The position numbers and the translations under genes are program-made. DNA of 20,023 nt, taken from positions 1 to 20,023 of the forward strand of contig JAEDMH010000032.1 in the NCBI GenBank assembly GCA_016303095.1, read 5' to 3'. The stretch comes from Lentisphaeria bacterium. GTDB taxonomy: Bacteria > Verrucomicrobiota > Lentisphaeria > Oligosphaerales > Oligosphaeraceae. Below the pieces are notes generated by a model that made no database searches, was not told where the DNA came from, and saw only the letters and a list, made by a program, of their open reading frames with translations. Shown one piece after another: positions 6,855 to 13,638 of the stretch; position 1 is the stretch's first letter, and every line of letters begins with the position of its first letter.

Positions 6855-6917
6855 ACGACAAATTCCCCGCCATCGACTATCTTAATGCTTGACACGGGTT
6901 TGCCCTTTTTGTAGGCG
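6855..6917 (+). promoter_or_regulatory. candidate promoters upstream of typA
   Basis: Two overlapping sigma-70-like options are visible. One is ACGACA (6855-6860), 17 bases, then TATCTT (6878-6883), each matching consensus at four of six positions. The other has a perfect TTGACA at 6889-6894 but only a weak TAGGCG at 6912-6917. Either would give a leader of about 70-100 bases before the typA ATG at 6991. The assignment rests on motif matching alone. Confidence 0.35.
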
Positions 6918-6990
6918 GTTCTCCAGGCGGGAGTGGTCTGGGGTCGCCAGGGGCGTCATCTTTCCCCATTTTCTTGGACTCCAAGGTTCT

Positions 6991-8799
6991 ATGGATCAAT
7001 CGAAGATTCGCAACATTGCCATTATCGCCCACGTGGATCATGGGAAGACCACGTTGGTGGATCAGTTGTTCAAGTTCAGCGGGATGTTCCGGGACAACCA
7101 GAAGGTTCAGGAATGTCTGATGGATTCCAACGCCATTGAGCGGGAGCGGGGCATCACCATCACCAGCAAGAATGGATCCTTTGCCTACAAGGACTACACC
7201 ATCAACATCATTGACACTCCCGGACACGCGGATTTTGGCGGTCAGGTGGAGCGTGTGCTGAAGATGGCGGACGGCGCCCTGCTTCTGGTGGATGCCCAGG
7301 AGGGGCCCATGCCCCAGACCTTCTTCGTGCTGAAGAAGGCTCTCTCCCTCTCCCTTCCCATTGTGGTGGTGATCAACAAGATCGACAAGCCTGCCGCCCG
7401 TCCCTACTGGGCGGTGGATCAGGTCTTCGATCTCTTCGTGCGTCTGAACGCCCCGGACGAACTCCTGGATTTCCCCGTGGTCTACGCCTCCGGGCGGGAT
7501 GGGTGGTCCGTGGACAACCTGGATGACGAGCGCAAGGATCTCACCCCCCTTTGCGAGCATATTGTGAAGGACATCCCTGCGCCCCAGGGCTCCCCTGACG
7601 GCCCCCTCCAGGTCCTGATCTCCACCTTGGACTACTCCCCCTATCTGGGGCGCATTGGCATTGGCAAGATCACCAGCGGCAAGATGGACATCAACCAGGC
7701 CACAGTGGTGGCCATGCGGGATGGCACCTTGAAGCCCGCCCGGATCACCCAGATCTTCCGCTTTGAGTCCAACAAGAAATATCAGGTCAACGAGGCTTCC
7801 TGCGGAGACATCGTGGGAATTGCCGGCATGAACGATGTCACCGTGGGCTGCACGTACACCTCCCCGGAGAATCCCATTCCTCTGCCGCCCATGCCCATCG
7901 ATCCTCCCACCATCTCCATGAATTTCCTGCCCAACGGCTCCCCCTTCTCCGGGCAGGAGGGAACCTATGTCACCAGCAGCCATCTGGAGGAACGCCTCCG
8001 CCGGGAGACCATGTCGGATGTGGCGTTGCAGGTGGTGCCCCTGGGGGTGGGGCAGGGCTTCACCGTCTCCGGACGGGGCGAACTCCACCTCTCCGTGCTC
8101 ATCGAGCAGATGCGGCGGGAGGGCTATGAGATGGAATGCACCCGGCCTGTGGTGATTTTCCAGACCGGCCCCAATGGGGAAAAACTGGAACCCTTCGAGG
8201 AATTGACGGTGGACGTGGATCAGAACTATGTGGGACCGGTCATGGAGAAGCTGGGCCTGCGCAAAGGACGCATCCAGTCCATGGAGACGGAGAACGGGAT
8301 GGCCCGCATCGTCTACCTGATTCCCACCCGGGGACTCCTGGGCTACCGTTCCGAGTTCATGACGGACACCAAGGGCCTGGGAGTGATGAACTACCTCTTC
8401 AGCGGCTATGAACCCTACGCCGGGGAAATCACCTACCGCCAGCATGGGGCCATGGTGGCCATGTGCACCTGCGAAACGGTCCCCTATGCCCTCTTCAATC
8501 TCCAGGAACGGGGACGCCTCTTCCTGGGGCCCAATGTGAAGATCTACGCCGGGGAAATCATCGGGGAGAATGCCCGGGAGGGAGACATGCTGGTGAATCC
8601 CGGAAAGGCCAAGAAGTTGACCAATGTGCGGGCGGCGGGCTCCGACGAGAATATCATTCTGACGCCTCCCGTCCAAATGAGTCTGGAGGACTGCATCAGT
8701 TTCATCAATGACGACGAGTTGATGGAAGTGACCCCCAAGAGCATTCGCCTGCGGAAGAAGGCCCTGAAGAAGTGGGGCTGGAGCGGGGGAGACAACTGA
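6991..8799 (+). CDS. typA: ribosome-associated GTPase TypA/BipA
   Basis: TypA is a translational GTPase that binds ribosomes and helps 50S assembly and growth under stress and cold. The ATG at 6991 has AAGG just upstream and gives 602 aa, normal for the family. The frame is open from a TTG at 6889, but the added residues are not protein-like. GTPase motifs are AHVDHGKT (13-20), RERGITIT (51-58), DTPGHADFGG (75-84) and NKIDKP (129-134), followed by the elongation-factor-type domains and the TypA C-terminal domain. The FLPNGSPFSGQEG and RGELHLSVLIE segments are typical. It is followed after 12 bases by a glycosyltransferase, with which it may be co-transcribed. Confidence 0.97.
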   Translation: MDQSKIRNIAIIAHVDHGKTTLVDQLFKFSGMFRDNQKVQECLMDSNAIERERGITITSKNGSFAYKDYTINIIDTPGHADFGGQVERVLKMADGALLLVDAQEGPMPQTFFVLKKALSLSLPIVVVINKIDKPAARPYWAVDQVFDLFVRLNAPDELLDFPVVYASGRDGWSVDNLDDERKDLTPLCEHIVKDIPAPQGSPDGPLQVLISTLDYSPYLGRIGIGKITSGKMDINQATVVAMRDGTLKPARITQIFRFESNKKYQVNEASCGDIVGIAGMNDVTVGCTYTSPENPIPLPPMPIDPPTISMNFLPNGSPFSGQEGTYVTSSHLEERLRRETMSDVALQVVPLGVGQGFTVSGRGELHLSVLIEQMRREGYEMECTRPVVIFQTGPNGEKLEPFEELTVDVDQNYVGPVMEKLGLRKGRIQSMETENGMARIVYLIPTRGLLGYRSEFMTDTKGLGVMNYLFSGYEPYAGEITYRQHGAMVAMCTCETVPYALFNLQERGRLFLGPNVKIYAGEIIGENAREGDMLVNPGKAKKLTNVRAAGSDENIILTPPVQMSLEDCISFINDDELMEVTPKSIRLRKKALKKWGWSGGDN

Positions 8800-8811
8800 C
8801 GGGCCGCGGGC

Positions 8812-9663
8812 ATGGCGACAGGGCGGGCAGCATCCCAAAAGCCCCGGGTGGGCGTGGTGGTGGTGAGCTACCGCTCCCCGGCACGCACCTGCGCCTTCCT
8901 TCGGGAACAGCTGCCCCGCCTCCCCTTCCCCTGGGTGGCCTGCGTGGTGGAGGTGGCTTCCCTGCCGGAGAGCCATCAGGCCCTGGAAAGGGAACTTCCC
9001 CCAGAAACGCTCCTCCTCTCTTCCCCGGAAAATCTGGGCTACGCCCGGGGAAACAACTGGGGCGCCGAGGAACTCCGCCGCCGCTTCCCCTCCCTGGAAT
9101 ATCTCCTCATCGCCAATGACGATGTCCAAATCCCCCAGGACCATGGCCTGGAGGCTTGGATGGAGGCCATGGACGCCCATCCCCAATGGGCCATCGCCGG
9201 ACCGGATGTGCGGGGACGGGACGGCAAGCCCCAGTCCCCTTGGAATACCTCCGCGGACTTGGGGGATGAGTGCTCTCCCGCCTTTCCCGCCAAGGAGAGC
9301 CCCTTCGGGGGAGAAGCCCGGGAATGCTACGGGGTGCGGGGATGCTTCATGCTGGTGCGGGCCACCCCCTTCTTCCAGGTGGGCGGCTTTGATCCCGAAT
9401 ATTTCCTCTTCTTCGAGGAACCCGCTCTGGGAGAACGACTCCGCCCCCTGGGATGGGCCACGGTCTATCTGCCCCAGGCCAGGGTGACCCACTGGGGAAG
9501 CGCCACCATCCGAAAGGCGCTCTCCTCCTGGAAAATCTATCTCCTCTATCGAAAAAGCTTCCTCCTCACCGCACGAAAGTATTGGGGATGGGGAAAAATC
9601 CGACGAATCACCTGGCCCCTGCGACACCTCCTCCGACGACTCCTGGAAAACAAACGGGGGTGA
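8812..9663 (+). CDS. family 2 glycosyltransferase (rhamnosyltransferase-like)
   Basis: This 283 aa protein has a GT-A fold pattern: VGVVVVSYRS (13-22), PENLGYARGNNWG (72-84), the nucleotide-sugar and metal-binding LLIANDDVQ (98-106), and the acceptor side GCFMLVRATPFFQVGGFDPEYF followed by FFEEPALGERLRPLGW (200-215). That layout resembles WbbL-like rhamnosyltransferases that build cell-surface polysaccharide from dTDP-sugars on the cytoplasmic face. The true donor cannot be read from the sequence. The basic, aromatic C-terminus (about 240-283) may touch the membrane. The start ATG has no clear Shine-Dalgarno. It is the last gene before a 400-base gene-free stretch. Confidence 0.85.
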   Translation: MATGRAASQKPRVGVVVVSYRSPARTCAFLREQLPRLPFPWVACVVEVASLPESHQALERELPPETLLLSSPENLGYARGNNWGAEELRRRFPSLEYLLIANDDVQIPQDHGLEAWMEAMDAHPQWAIAGPDVRGRDGKPQSPWNTSADLGDECSPAFPAKESPFGGEARECYGVRGCFMLVRATPFFQVGGFDPEYFLFFEEPALGERLRPLGWATVYLPQARVTHWGSATIRKALSSWKIYLLYRKSFLLTARKYWGWGKIRRITWPLRHLLRRLLENKRG

Positions 9664-9669
9664 ACACCC

Positions 9670-9821
9670 TAAAAACACGGGACGCACAGAGGGGGTAAAC
9701 ACGAAGGACGCGGCCCACGCGGAGAGCACGGAGATTTTAAAACACGGAGGGCACGGAAACGCCGCTACGCGGCGCCACGGAGGGCACGGAGAGGCGGTCC
9801 GTGCTACCCGCACGTTCCGCC
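9670..9821 (+). repeat. CACGGAG-type dispersed repeat, copy 2, with two hairpins
   Basis: Short words of the form CACGGAG, CACGAAGG and CACGCGGAG recur every 8-16 bases. The array is interrupted after CACGGAA by a hairpin, CGCCGC-tac-GCGGCG (about 9761-9775), and resumes as CACGGAGGGCACGGAG. A second hairpin follows at 9793-9821: GGCGG, two bases, CGTGC, a five-base loop, GCACG, two bases, CCGCC. The stretch 9807-9821 matches 19673-19687 at 14 of 15 bases. The order array, hairpin, array, hairpin is the same as in the copies at the right end of the window. Function is unknown. Confidence 0.65.
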
Positions 9822-9992
9822 CGGGGGCTTTTGGGGGGCGTTGCGGCCGACGGTGTCCCGTCGCCCCTGTTGTCCCGGTTCCGCCTCTGGGGCGAGAATG
9901 CCCTGGCGGCCCCCCCTCTCCCCAGAAGGCAAACCCGGGACAACTTCCCTGGGCGGTCATGCCCGCCCAGGAACACCCCCGGGGGCTTTTTT
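9793..9992 (+). other. chain of stem-loops ending in a T run; possible structured RNA
   Basis: No convincing protein reading exists here, but inverted repeats follow each other closely. They are 9793-9821 (two stacked 5-base helices), 9848-9863 (CGACGG-tgtc-CCGTCG), a long imperfect hairpin with outer arms TTGTCCCGG 9870-9878 and CCGGGACAA 9935-9943 and inner arms TCTGGGG 9886-9892 and CCCCAGA 9920-9926, then 9948-9971 (CCTGGGCGG-tcatgc-CCGCCCAGG). It ends in CCCCCGGGGGC and six T. The word CCCGGGGGCTTTT occurs twice (9820-9832 and 9978-9990). The element could be a non-coding RNA, a hairpin-rich repeat, or both. I cannot tell which without comparative data. Confidence 0.4.
9961..9992 (+). 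terminator. possible intrinsic terminator
   Basis: GCCC at 9961-9964 can pair with GGGC at 9983-9986 around a C-rich loop, and six T follow (9987-9992). It overlaps the right arm of the hairpin at 9948-9971, so two structures compete. It lies about 300 bases after the glycosyltransferase stop, so it could end that transcript or an RNA made from the hairpin chain itself. Confidence 0.35.
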
Positions 9993-10002
9993 AGGATGAA
10001 AT

Positions 10003-10061
10003 CCTTAGCCTCCTAGCTTCCCAGCCTCCTTAGCCTCTCTAGAATCTCTAGAACTCCTGGA
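10003..10061. repeat. degenerate 8-9 base tandem repeat
   Basis: TAGCCTCC (10006-10013), TAGCTTCC (10014-10021), CAGCCTCC (10022-10029) and TTAGCCTCT (10030-10038) follow head to tail. They are followed by TCTAGAA at 10038-10044 and again at 10047-10053. The tract ends just before the stop of the deaminase gene on the other strand. It is not coding and its role is unknown. Confidence 0.6.
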
Positions 10062-10066
10062 TACGG

Positions 10067-10612
10067 TTACGGTTGGGGTTCGTTTTCGGGGAAGGGGCGC
10101 GCGGAGGGGAAATCCTCCAGGGCATAGTGGATTTGCCGTTCTGGCATAGGCATGCGGCAGAGTTCCACGTGGCTTTCCTGGAAGAATTGTTCGGCCAGGG
10201 AGTCGTGATAATGGGAGAAGATCACCACCCGCACGATGCCCACGGCGATGAGGGCTTTGGCGCAGGCGGTGCAGGGGAGATTGGTGACATAGGCCGTGGC
10301 ACCCTCCAGGGCCATGCCGTGTCGCGCCGCTTGGCAGATGGCGTTGATTTCCGCATGATTGGTGCGGACGCAATGATTGTCCACCACCAGGCATCCGGCA
10401 TCGTAGCAGTGGGCGGTTCCGGGGAGGGAGCCATTGTATCCTGTGGAAAGGACGTGGTGGTCTTTCACCAAGACGCATCCGCAGTGCATTCTGGGGCAGG
10501 TGGCCCGTTCGCTGGCCAGCATGGCCAGTTTCATGAAATAATCGTCCCACTCAGGGCGGCAGGAGGGGGTGCCCTGGTGAGGGTGGAGGTGGGGAGAATG
10601 GGCTTGGCACAT
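10067..10612 (-). CDS. dCMP deaminase-like zinc enzyme (cytidine/deoxycytidylate deaminase family)
   Basis: dCMP deaminase converts dCMP to dUMP and so feeds thymidylate synthesis. The 181 aa protein has the zinc-site pattern NHAEINAI (His86, Glu88) and PCTAC (Cys114, Cys117), preceded by WDDYFMKLAMLASERATCPR and GYNGSLPGTAHC, which are typical of the dCMP deaminase/ComEB group rather than tRNA or riboflavin deaminases. The ATG at 10612 is used because it just precedes the conserved WDDYF region. No Shine-Dalgarno is visible. It is the last gene of the minus-strand run, about 100 bases after hpf, with a strong inverted repeat between them, so it may be transcribed at a lower level. The substrate is inferred. 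Confidence 0.88.
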   Translation of the reverse strand: MCQAHSPHLHPHQGTPSCRPEWDDYFMKLAMLASERATCPRMHCGCVLVKDHHVLSTGYNGSLPGTAHCYDAGCLVVDNHCVRTNHAEINAICQAARHGMALEGATAYVTNLPCTACAKALIAVGIVRVVIFSHYHDSLAEQFFQESHVELCRMPMPERQIHYALEDFPSARPFPENEPQP

Positions 10613-10629
10613 GGGAGGGAAAAAGGAGT

Positions 10630-10681
10630 GCCCCCTGGCTCGTCGTCGTTTCCTCGTTTTTTTGGGGGAGGGCCAGGGGGC
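10630..10681 (-). terminator. 10-base inverted repeat between hpf and the deaminase
   Basis: GCCAGGGGGC (10672-10681) and GCCCCCTGGC (10630-10639) are perfect complements around a 32-base spacer that holds a run of seven T on the plus strand. In the direction of transcription (leftward) the hairpin is followed by ACTCC and five T, a weak U tract. It could act as a partial terminator after hpf or as an mRNA processing or stabilising element. Confidence 0.45.
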
Positions 10682-10713
10682 GGTTTTGGCTTTCGGGATC
10701 GGGGGGCTGTCTT

Positions 10714-11094
10714 CTAGTCGAAGAGTTCCCTATCCTGTTCGTCCTCTTCTTTCAAGTCGGCGCTGGCCCAGATTTTTTCCTTGAGTTCCGGGTCGGCGGC
10801 GATGGAGCGATCCTGCACCTTGGTGAGATAGCGTCGCATCTGCTTGTCCAGCTTTTCGTAGGTAGCGGAGAGAGCGGCGGCGGGGGAATCGGCTTTGGCG
10901 GAGGCGTTCAGGCGGACATGTTTTCCATTGAGGAGTGCCTCGCAGTGGCATTTGCCCCGTTCGCTGTCCAGCACCATGCGGAGAGAGGTGAGCTTGGTGT
11001 AGTCGGCATCCAGCTTGTCGGCGAGTTTCTGGGCCAATGCCCGCTCTTCCTCATGGATTTCCAGCCGTTTTCCAGTCAGGAGAAGTTCCAGCAT
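10714..11094 (-). CDS. hpf: ribosome hibernation promoting factor (HPF/YfiA family)
   Basis: HPF-type proteins bind the decoding centre of idle ribosomes and keep them inactive or dimerised in stationary phase. The start at 11094 is set by an excellent Shine-Dalgarno, AAGGAGGT, at 11109-11102, seven bases upstream. The reading frame is open further but that extension is not protein-like. The 126 aa protein fits the short form: an N-terminal beta-alpha-beta domain (MLELLLTGKRLEIHEEERALA at the start, then LTSLRMVLDSERGKCHCEA) and a helix ending LDKQMRRYLTKVQDR. The acidic tail is too short to be the dimerising domain of long HPF. Its place just after lptB matches the common lptB-rpoN-hpf order, but without rpoN. 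Confidence 0.87.
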   Translation of the reverse strand: MLELLLTGKRLEIHEEERALAQKLADKLDADYTKLTSLRMVLDSERGKCHCEALLNGKHVRLNASAKADSPAAALSATYEKLDKQMRRYLTKVQDRSIAADPELKEKIWASADLKEEDEQDRELFD

Positions 11095-11101
11095 CTTCTG
11101 C

Positions 11102-11109
11102 ACCTCCTT
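11102..11109 (-). promoter_or_regulatory. strong Shine-Dalgarno deciding the hpf start
   Basis: AAGGAGGT read on the minus strand, seven bases before ATG 11094. Most other genes in the window have weak or no such motif, so hpf is probably translated far more strongly than its neighbours. Confidence 0.85.
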
Positions 11110-11173
11110 GTTCGGGTTGGGATGTAGACGGGGGGAGAAGCCGCCGGGCGGCGGGACCCCGTCGAGGGTGTTT

Positions 11174-11202
11174 ACGGAAGAGGCGTTCCGCCGTTCTTCC
11201 GT
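11174..11202 (-). promoter_or_regulatory. inverted repeat spanning the lptB stop, before hpf
   Basis: ACGGAAGA (11174-11181) and TCTTCCGT (11195-11202) are an 8-base perfect inverted repeat with a 13-base loop that can fold further. The right arm overlaps the last base of the lptB stop codon. No T run follows in either direction, so it is not a classic terminator. It may be a processing or attenuation hairpin that separates hpf expression from lptB. Confidence 0.4.
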
Positions 11203-11945
11203 CAAGAGGAGTGGAAACTGGGGCCGAGATAGACCCTTTGAGCATTTTCGTCTTTCACCAGGGCTTCTCCCGTGCCGGAGAAGAGGATTTCTCCGTTGCA
11301 GATGAGGTAGGCCCGGTCCACGATGGCCAGGGTTTCCCGGACATTATGGTCGGTGATGAGGATGCCCAGCCCTCGGTCTCTCAGGGTGGCGATGATCTTT
11401 TGGACCTCGAAGACGTTTTTGGGATCCACGCCGCCGAAGGGTTCGTCCAGCATGAGGAAATCGGGGGAGGTGGCCATGGCCCGGGTGATTTCTAGGCGTC
11501 TTCGTTCTCCGCCGGAGAGCGTGAGGGCCTTTTGGTTTGCCAGATGGGTGAGTTGGAGCTCCTCCAGCAATTCCTCCAGGCGTTCCTTGCGCTGGGCGGG
11601 GGTGAGATCCAAGGTTTGGAGGATGGCCTCCACATTTTCCCGGACGGTGAGTCGTCGGAAGATGGAGGGTTCCTGGGCCAAATAGCCCATGCCCAGACGG
11701 GCCCGGCGGTACATGGGCAGGCGGGAGATGTCCTCCCCCCGGAAATGGATGGTGCCGCCGTCAGGGGGAACCATGCCCACAATCATGTAGAAGCTGGTGG
11801 TTTTCCCGGCGCCGTTGGGGCCCAGGAGCCCCACCACTTCTCCGGGGCGCACCTCCAGGGAGACATCCTGCACCACGCACCGCCCTCCGTAGATTTTGCG
11901 GAGATGGGCGGCTTGCAGGAGAGGGGAGGGGGAGGGCTGGGGCAT
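11202..11945 (-). CDS. lptB: LPS export ABC transporter ATP-binding protein
   Basis: LptB is the cytoplasmic ATPase that powers LPS extraction from the inner membrane with LptF and LptG. The 247 aa protein has Walker A GPNGAGKT (42-49), the Q-loop at Gln91, the signature LSGGERRR (143-150), Walker B FLMLDEP (163-169) and the switch His200. The phrases TTSFYMIVGMVPPDGG and PLYRRARLGMGYL-like PMYRRARLGMGYLAQE are typical of LptB rather than other ABC proteins. The ATG at 11945 has GGAG eight bases upstream and begins two bases after the lptA stop. LptF and LptG are not in the window. Confidence 0.96.
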   Translation of the reverse strand: MPQPSPSPLLQAAHLRKIYGGRCVVQDVSLEVRPGEVVGLLGPNGAGKTTSFYMIVGMVPPDGGTIHFRGEDISRLPMYRRARLGMGYLAQEPSIFRRLTVRENVEAILQTLDLTPAQRKERLEELLEELQLTHLANQKALTLSGGERRRLEITRAMATSPDFLMLDEPFGGVDPKNVFEVQKIIATLRDRGLGILITDHNVRETLAIVDRAYLICNGEILFSGTGEALVKDENAQRVYLGPSFHSS

Positions 11946-11947
11946 GG

Positions 11948-12535
11948 TCACTTCTCCTGGGGGGCGGGCTTCACCAGATCTAGGGGGCTGCTGTCGCCCC
12001 GGTTTTCCACGGGGAGAGTCAGCACTGCCCGGGCGGCCTGGAAGCGGTTTTCCTTCAAGTCGTAGCGGATGCGGGAGGAGGTCATGACCCGCCCGTCGGC
12101 CAGAATGGTGCATTTCCCCTCCAGGATGATGGCGTTGCCTCCCTCTCCCAATTCCCACATTCCCTGGTCCCCCGTGGCGCTCTTGCCATCGGCGGTGTGG
12201 ATGCGCACCCTGCCCGTGGCCTGAATGCGCTGGGGCGTGGAAGTGCCTTCCTGAAAGAAAACCTCCATCTGATCCGCATTGAGCACCACCCGCTGATCCT
12301 CCCCGGAAATCTGCTTTTGCAGGGTCTGGAGGGTCTCCCCCGCCGGCAAGAAGACCACCTCCACATTCCCTTCCAGGGTGGCGCTATGCTGGAGGGTCAT
12401 CTCCATGCGGTCGGCGGCGATGGTGACGGTGCCGGAGGGGGAGGAGGGGCGTGGTTCCTCCCCGGGGAAACTTTGCTGGGCGTAGGCCAAGGAGAGGAGG
12501 GCGACCAGGAGGCAGCAGAGAAGGAGTCGGGACAT
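11948..12535 (-). CDS. lptA: periplasmic LPS transport protein LptA (OstA-like)
   Basis: LptA forms the periplasmic bridge that carries LPS from LptC to LptD at the outer membrane. The 195 aa protein starts with a signal peptide (about residues 1-19, cut after AYA) and then shows the repeating beta-strand pattern of the OstA fold: ITIAADRMEM-like VTIAADRMEM (37-46), ATLEGNVEVVF, VVLNADQMEVFF, IQATGRVRIHTADGKSATGD and AIILEGKCTILADGR. The order lptC-lptA-lptB supports the name. No Shine-Dalgarno precedes the ATG at 12535; the region is C-rich. Confidence 0.88.
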   Translation of the reverse strand: MSRLLLCCLLVALLSLAYAQQSFPGEEPRPSSPSGTVTIAADRMEMTLQHSATLEGNVEVVFLPAGETLQTLQKQISGEDQRVVLNADQMEVFFQEGTSTPQRIQATGRVRIHTADGKSATGDQGMWELGEGGNAIILEGKCTILADGRVMTSSRIRYDLKENRFQAARAVLTLPVENRGDSSPLDLVKPAPQEK

Positions 12536-12547
12536 AGGGGAAGGGGG

Positions 12548-13135
12548 TCAGGGCGCAGGGGAGGTGCTTTCCTCCTTCTGGACGAGGGAGAGGGGAAATT
12601 GGATGTGGACAGCCTCCCGGAGGACGAACAGGGGAAGCTTCTGGCTGTCCTGCCAGTAGAGATCAAAGCCGACGCCGGAGATTTCCAGGCCATCGGGGCC
12701 CGTGAGATGGATGGGGCCATCCCCGTGAATCTGCTGCAGTTTCTGGTTGTAGCGGCAGCGGGGACTCTCCAAAAGGAACTCTGGCGTGGGAGAATCTTCC
12801 TTCTGGAGGATCATCTGGAATCCCTGGAGATGATAAAGGGGAAGCTCCACCAGGGCGCGCTGTCCTTGGATGCGCCAGGGCAGGGACTCCTGGCGTCCCC
12901 GTCGGGGCAATGTCGCCACGCCGTTGGTCTGGAATCCCTGGAGTTCCATGTGATCCAGGGAGTCCATGCCCAGGGGGGAATCGGCCGAGAAGAGGGGGAG
13001 CGCCAGGGCGGCCAGAAGGATGAAGGAGAGGAAGCGCAAAAGAGGAAGCGGGGGGGGATTTCCGGATTCCTTTAGGGAATCAGGTGGTAGTGTCTCAATT
13101 GGGATTCCCAGGTGCCCTGGAGTTTCATGAGCCAT
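12548..13135 (-). CDS. lptC: LptC-like LPS export periplasmic protein
   Basis: LptC receives LPS from the inner-membrane complex and hands it to LptA. The protein has a hydrophobic segment (residues 34-52 of the longest form) followed by a beta-rich domain with LESPRCRYNQKLQQIHGD and the DGLEISGVGFDLYW pattern of the LptC/OstA fold. The start is uncertain. ATG 13135 gives 195 aa and overlaps kdsC by 64 bases. TTG 13039 gives a compact signal sequence, MRFLSFILLAALALPLFSA, and no overlap. Neither has a Shine-Dalgarno. The second looks more like a normal exported protein, so the first 32 residues may not exist. The call depends partly on its position between kdsC and lptA. Confidence 0.75.
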   Translation of the reverse strand: MAHETPGHLGIPIETLPPDSLKESGNPPPLPLLRFLSFILLAALALPLFSADSPLGMDSLDHMELQGFQTNGVATLPRRGRQESLPWRIQGQRALVELPLYHLQGFQMILQKEDSPTPEFLLESPRCRYNQKLQQIHGDGPIHLTGPDGLEISGVGFDLYWQDSQKLPLFVLREAVHIQFPLSLVQKEESTSPAP

Positions 13136-13638
13136 TCGGCAGTTTCCCGCAGAGCGCCCTGTCCGCCAAAGGCCTGGGTTTGGAGGTCGGCGGCGGGGAG
13201 GAGGGCCTCGGCGGCGTCTCCCACGGCGATGCCGAGGCCGGCGGAGGTCATGGCCCAGGCGTCAATGAGGTCGTCTCCCAGGAAGAGGCACTGTTCCATG
13301 GTCAGACCGTGCTCCTGGGCGACGTGAAAGAGGCTTTGGGCTTTGTTCCAGCACTCTTCCACCAGGAAATCCAGTTTGAGCTCGGCGGCCCGGGTTTGGT
13401 TGGCCTTGCTGCGCCGCCCGGAGATGGCTCCCACCAGGAGGCCGGTGCGGCGGAGCATGGTGATGCCGGAACCATCCCGCACATGGAAAAATTTGATTTC
13501 GTCGGGGGTGCCGGTGTATCCGATGCGTCCGTCGGTGAGGACGCCATCAATGTCCAGGGCCACCAGTCGAATTTTGCCTGCGGCCTGCTCCAGGGTGGTT
13601 CCCGCTTTCTCGAATTTTTGGCTGGAGAGGAGGTTCAT
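13072..13638 (-). CDS. kdsC: 3-deoxy-D-manno-octulosonate 8-phosphate phosphatase (HAD family)
   Basis: KdsC removes phosphate from Kdo-8-phosphate, the step after KdsA. The 188 aa protein carries LDIDGVLTDG (28-37, nucleophile Asp29 and Asp31), FHVRDGSGI (51-59), AISGRRS (71-77), Lys99 and LGDDLIDAWAM (120-130), and the GGQGALRE tail (158-165) that distinguishes KdsC from other small HAD phosphatases. It is a stand-alone C0-type HAD enzyme and would work as a tetramer in the family. Its ATG overlaps the kdsA stop (ATGA), so the two consecutive enzymes are translationally coupled. Normal length. Confidence 0.94.
   Translation of the reverse strand: MNLLSSQKFEKAGTTLEQAAGKIRLVALDIDGVLTDGRIGYTGTPDEIKFFHVRDGSGITMLRRTGLLVGAISGRRSKANQTRAAELKLDFLVEECWNKAQSLFHVAQEHGLTMEQCLFLGDDLIDAWAMTSAGLGIAVGDAAEALLPAADLQTQAFGGQGALRETAEWLMKLQGTWESQLRHYHLIP

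Noticed and set aside
9670..9821. Possible CRISPR array
   Set aside because: The words are short, degenerate and unevenly spaced. There are no 25-40 base repeats with unique spacers of constant length and no cas genes.
6877..9960. Very long open frame (about 1000 codons) on the minus strand opposite typA and the glycosyltransferase
   Set aside because: The translation is low-complexity and rich in Gly, His and Pro. It mirrors the codon pattern of typA and has no recognisable domain. It is a normal by-product of high GC.
9664..10066. Small protein genes in the gene-free stretch
   Set aside because: Frames of 60-80 codons exist on both strands, but all are repeat translations with no start signal and no protein-like composition.
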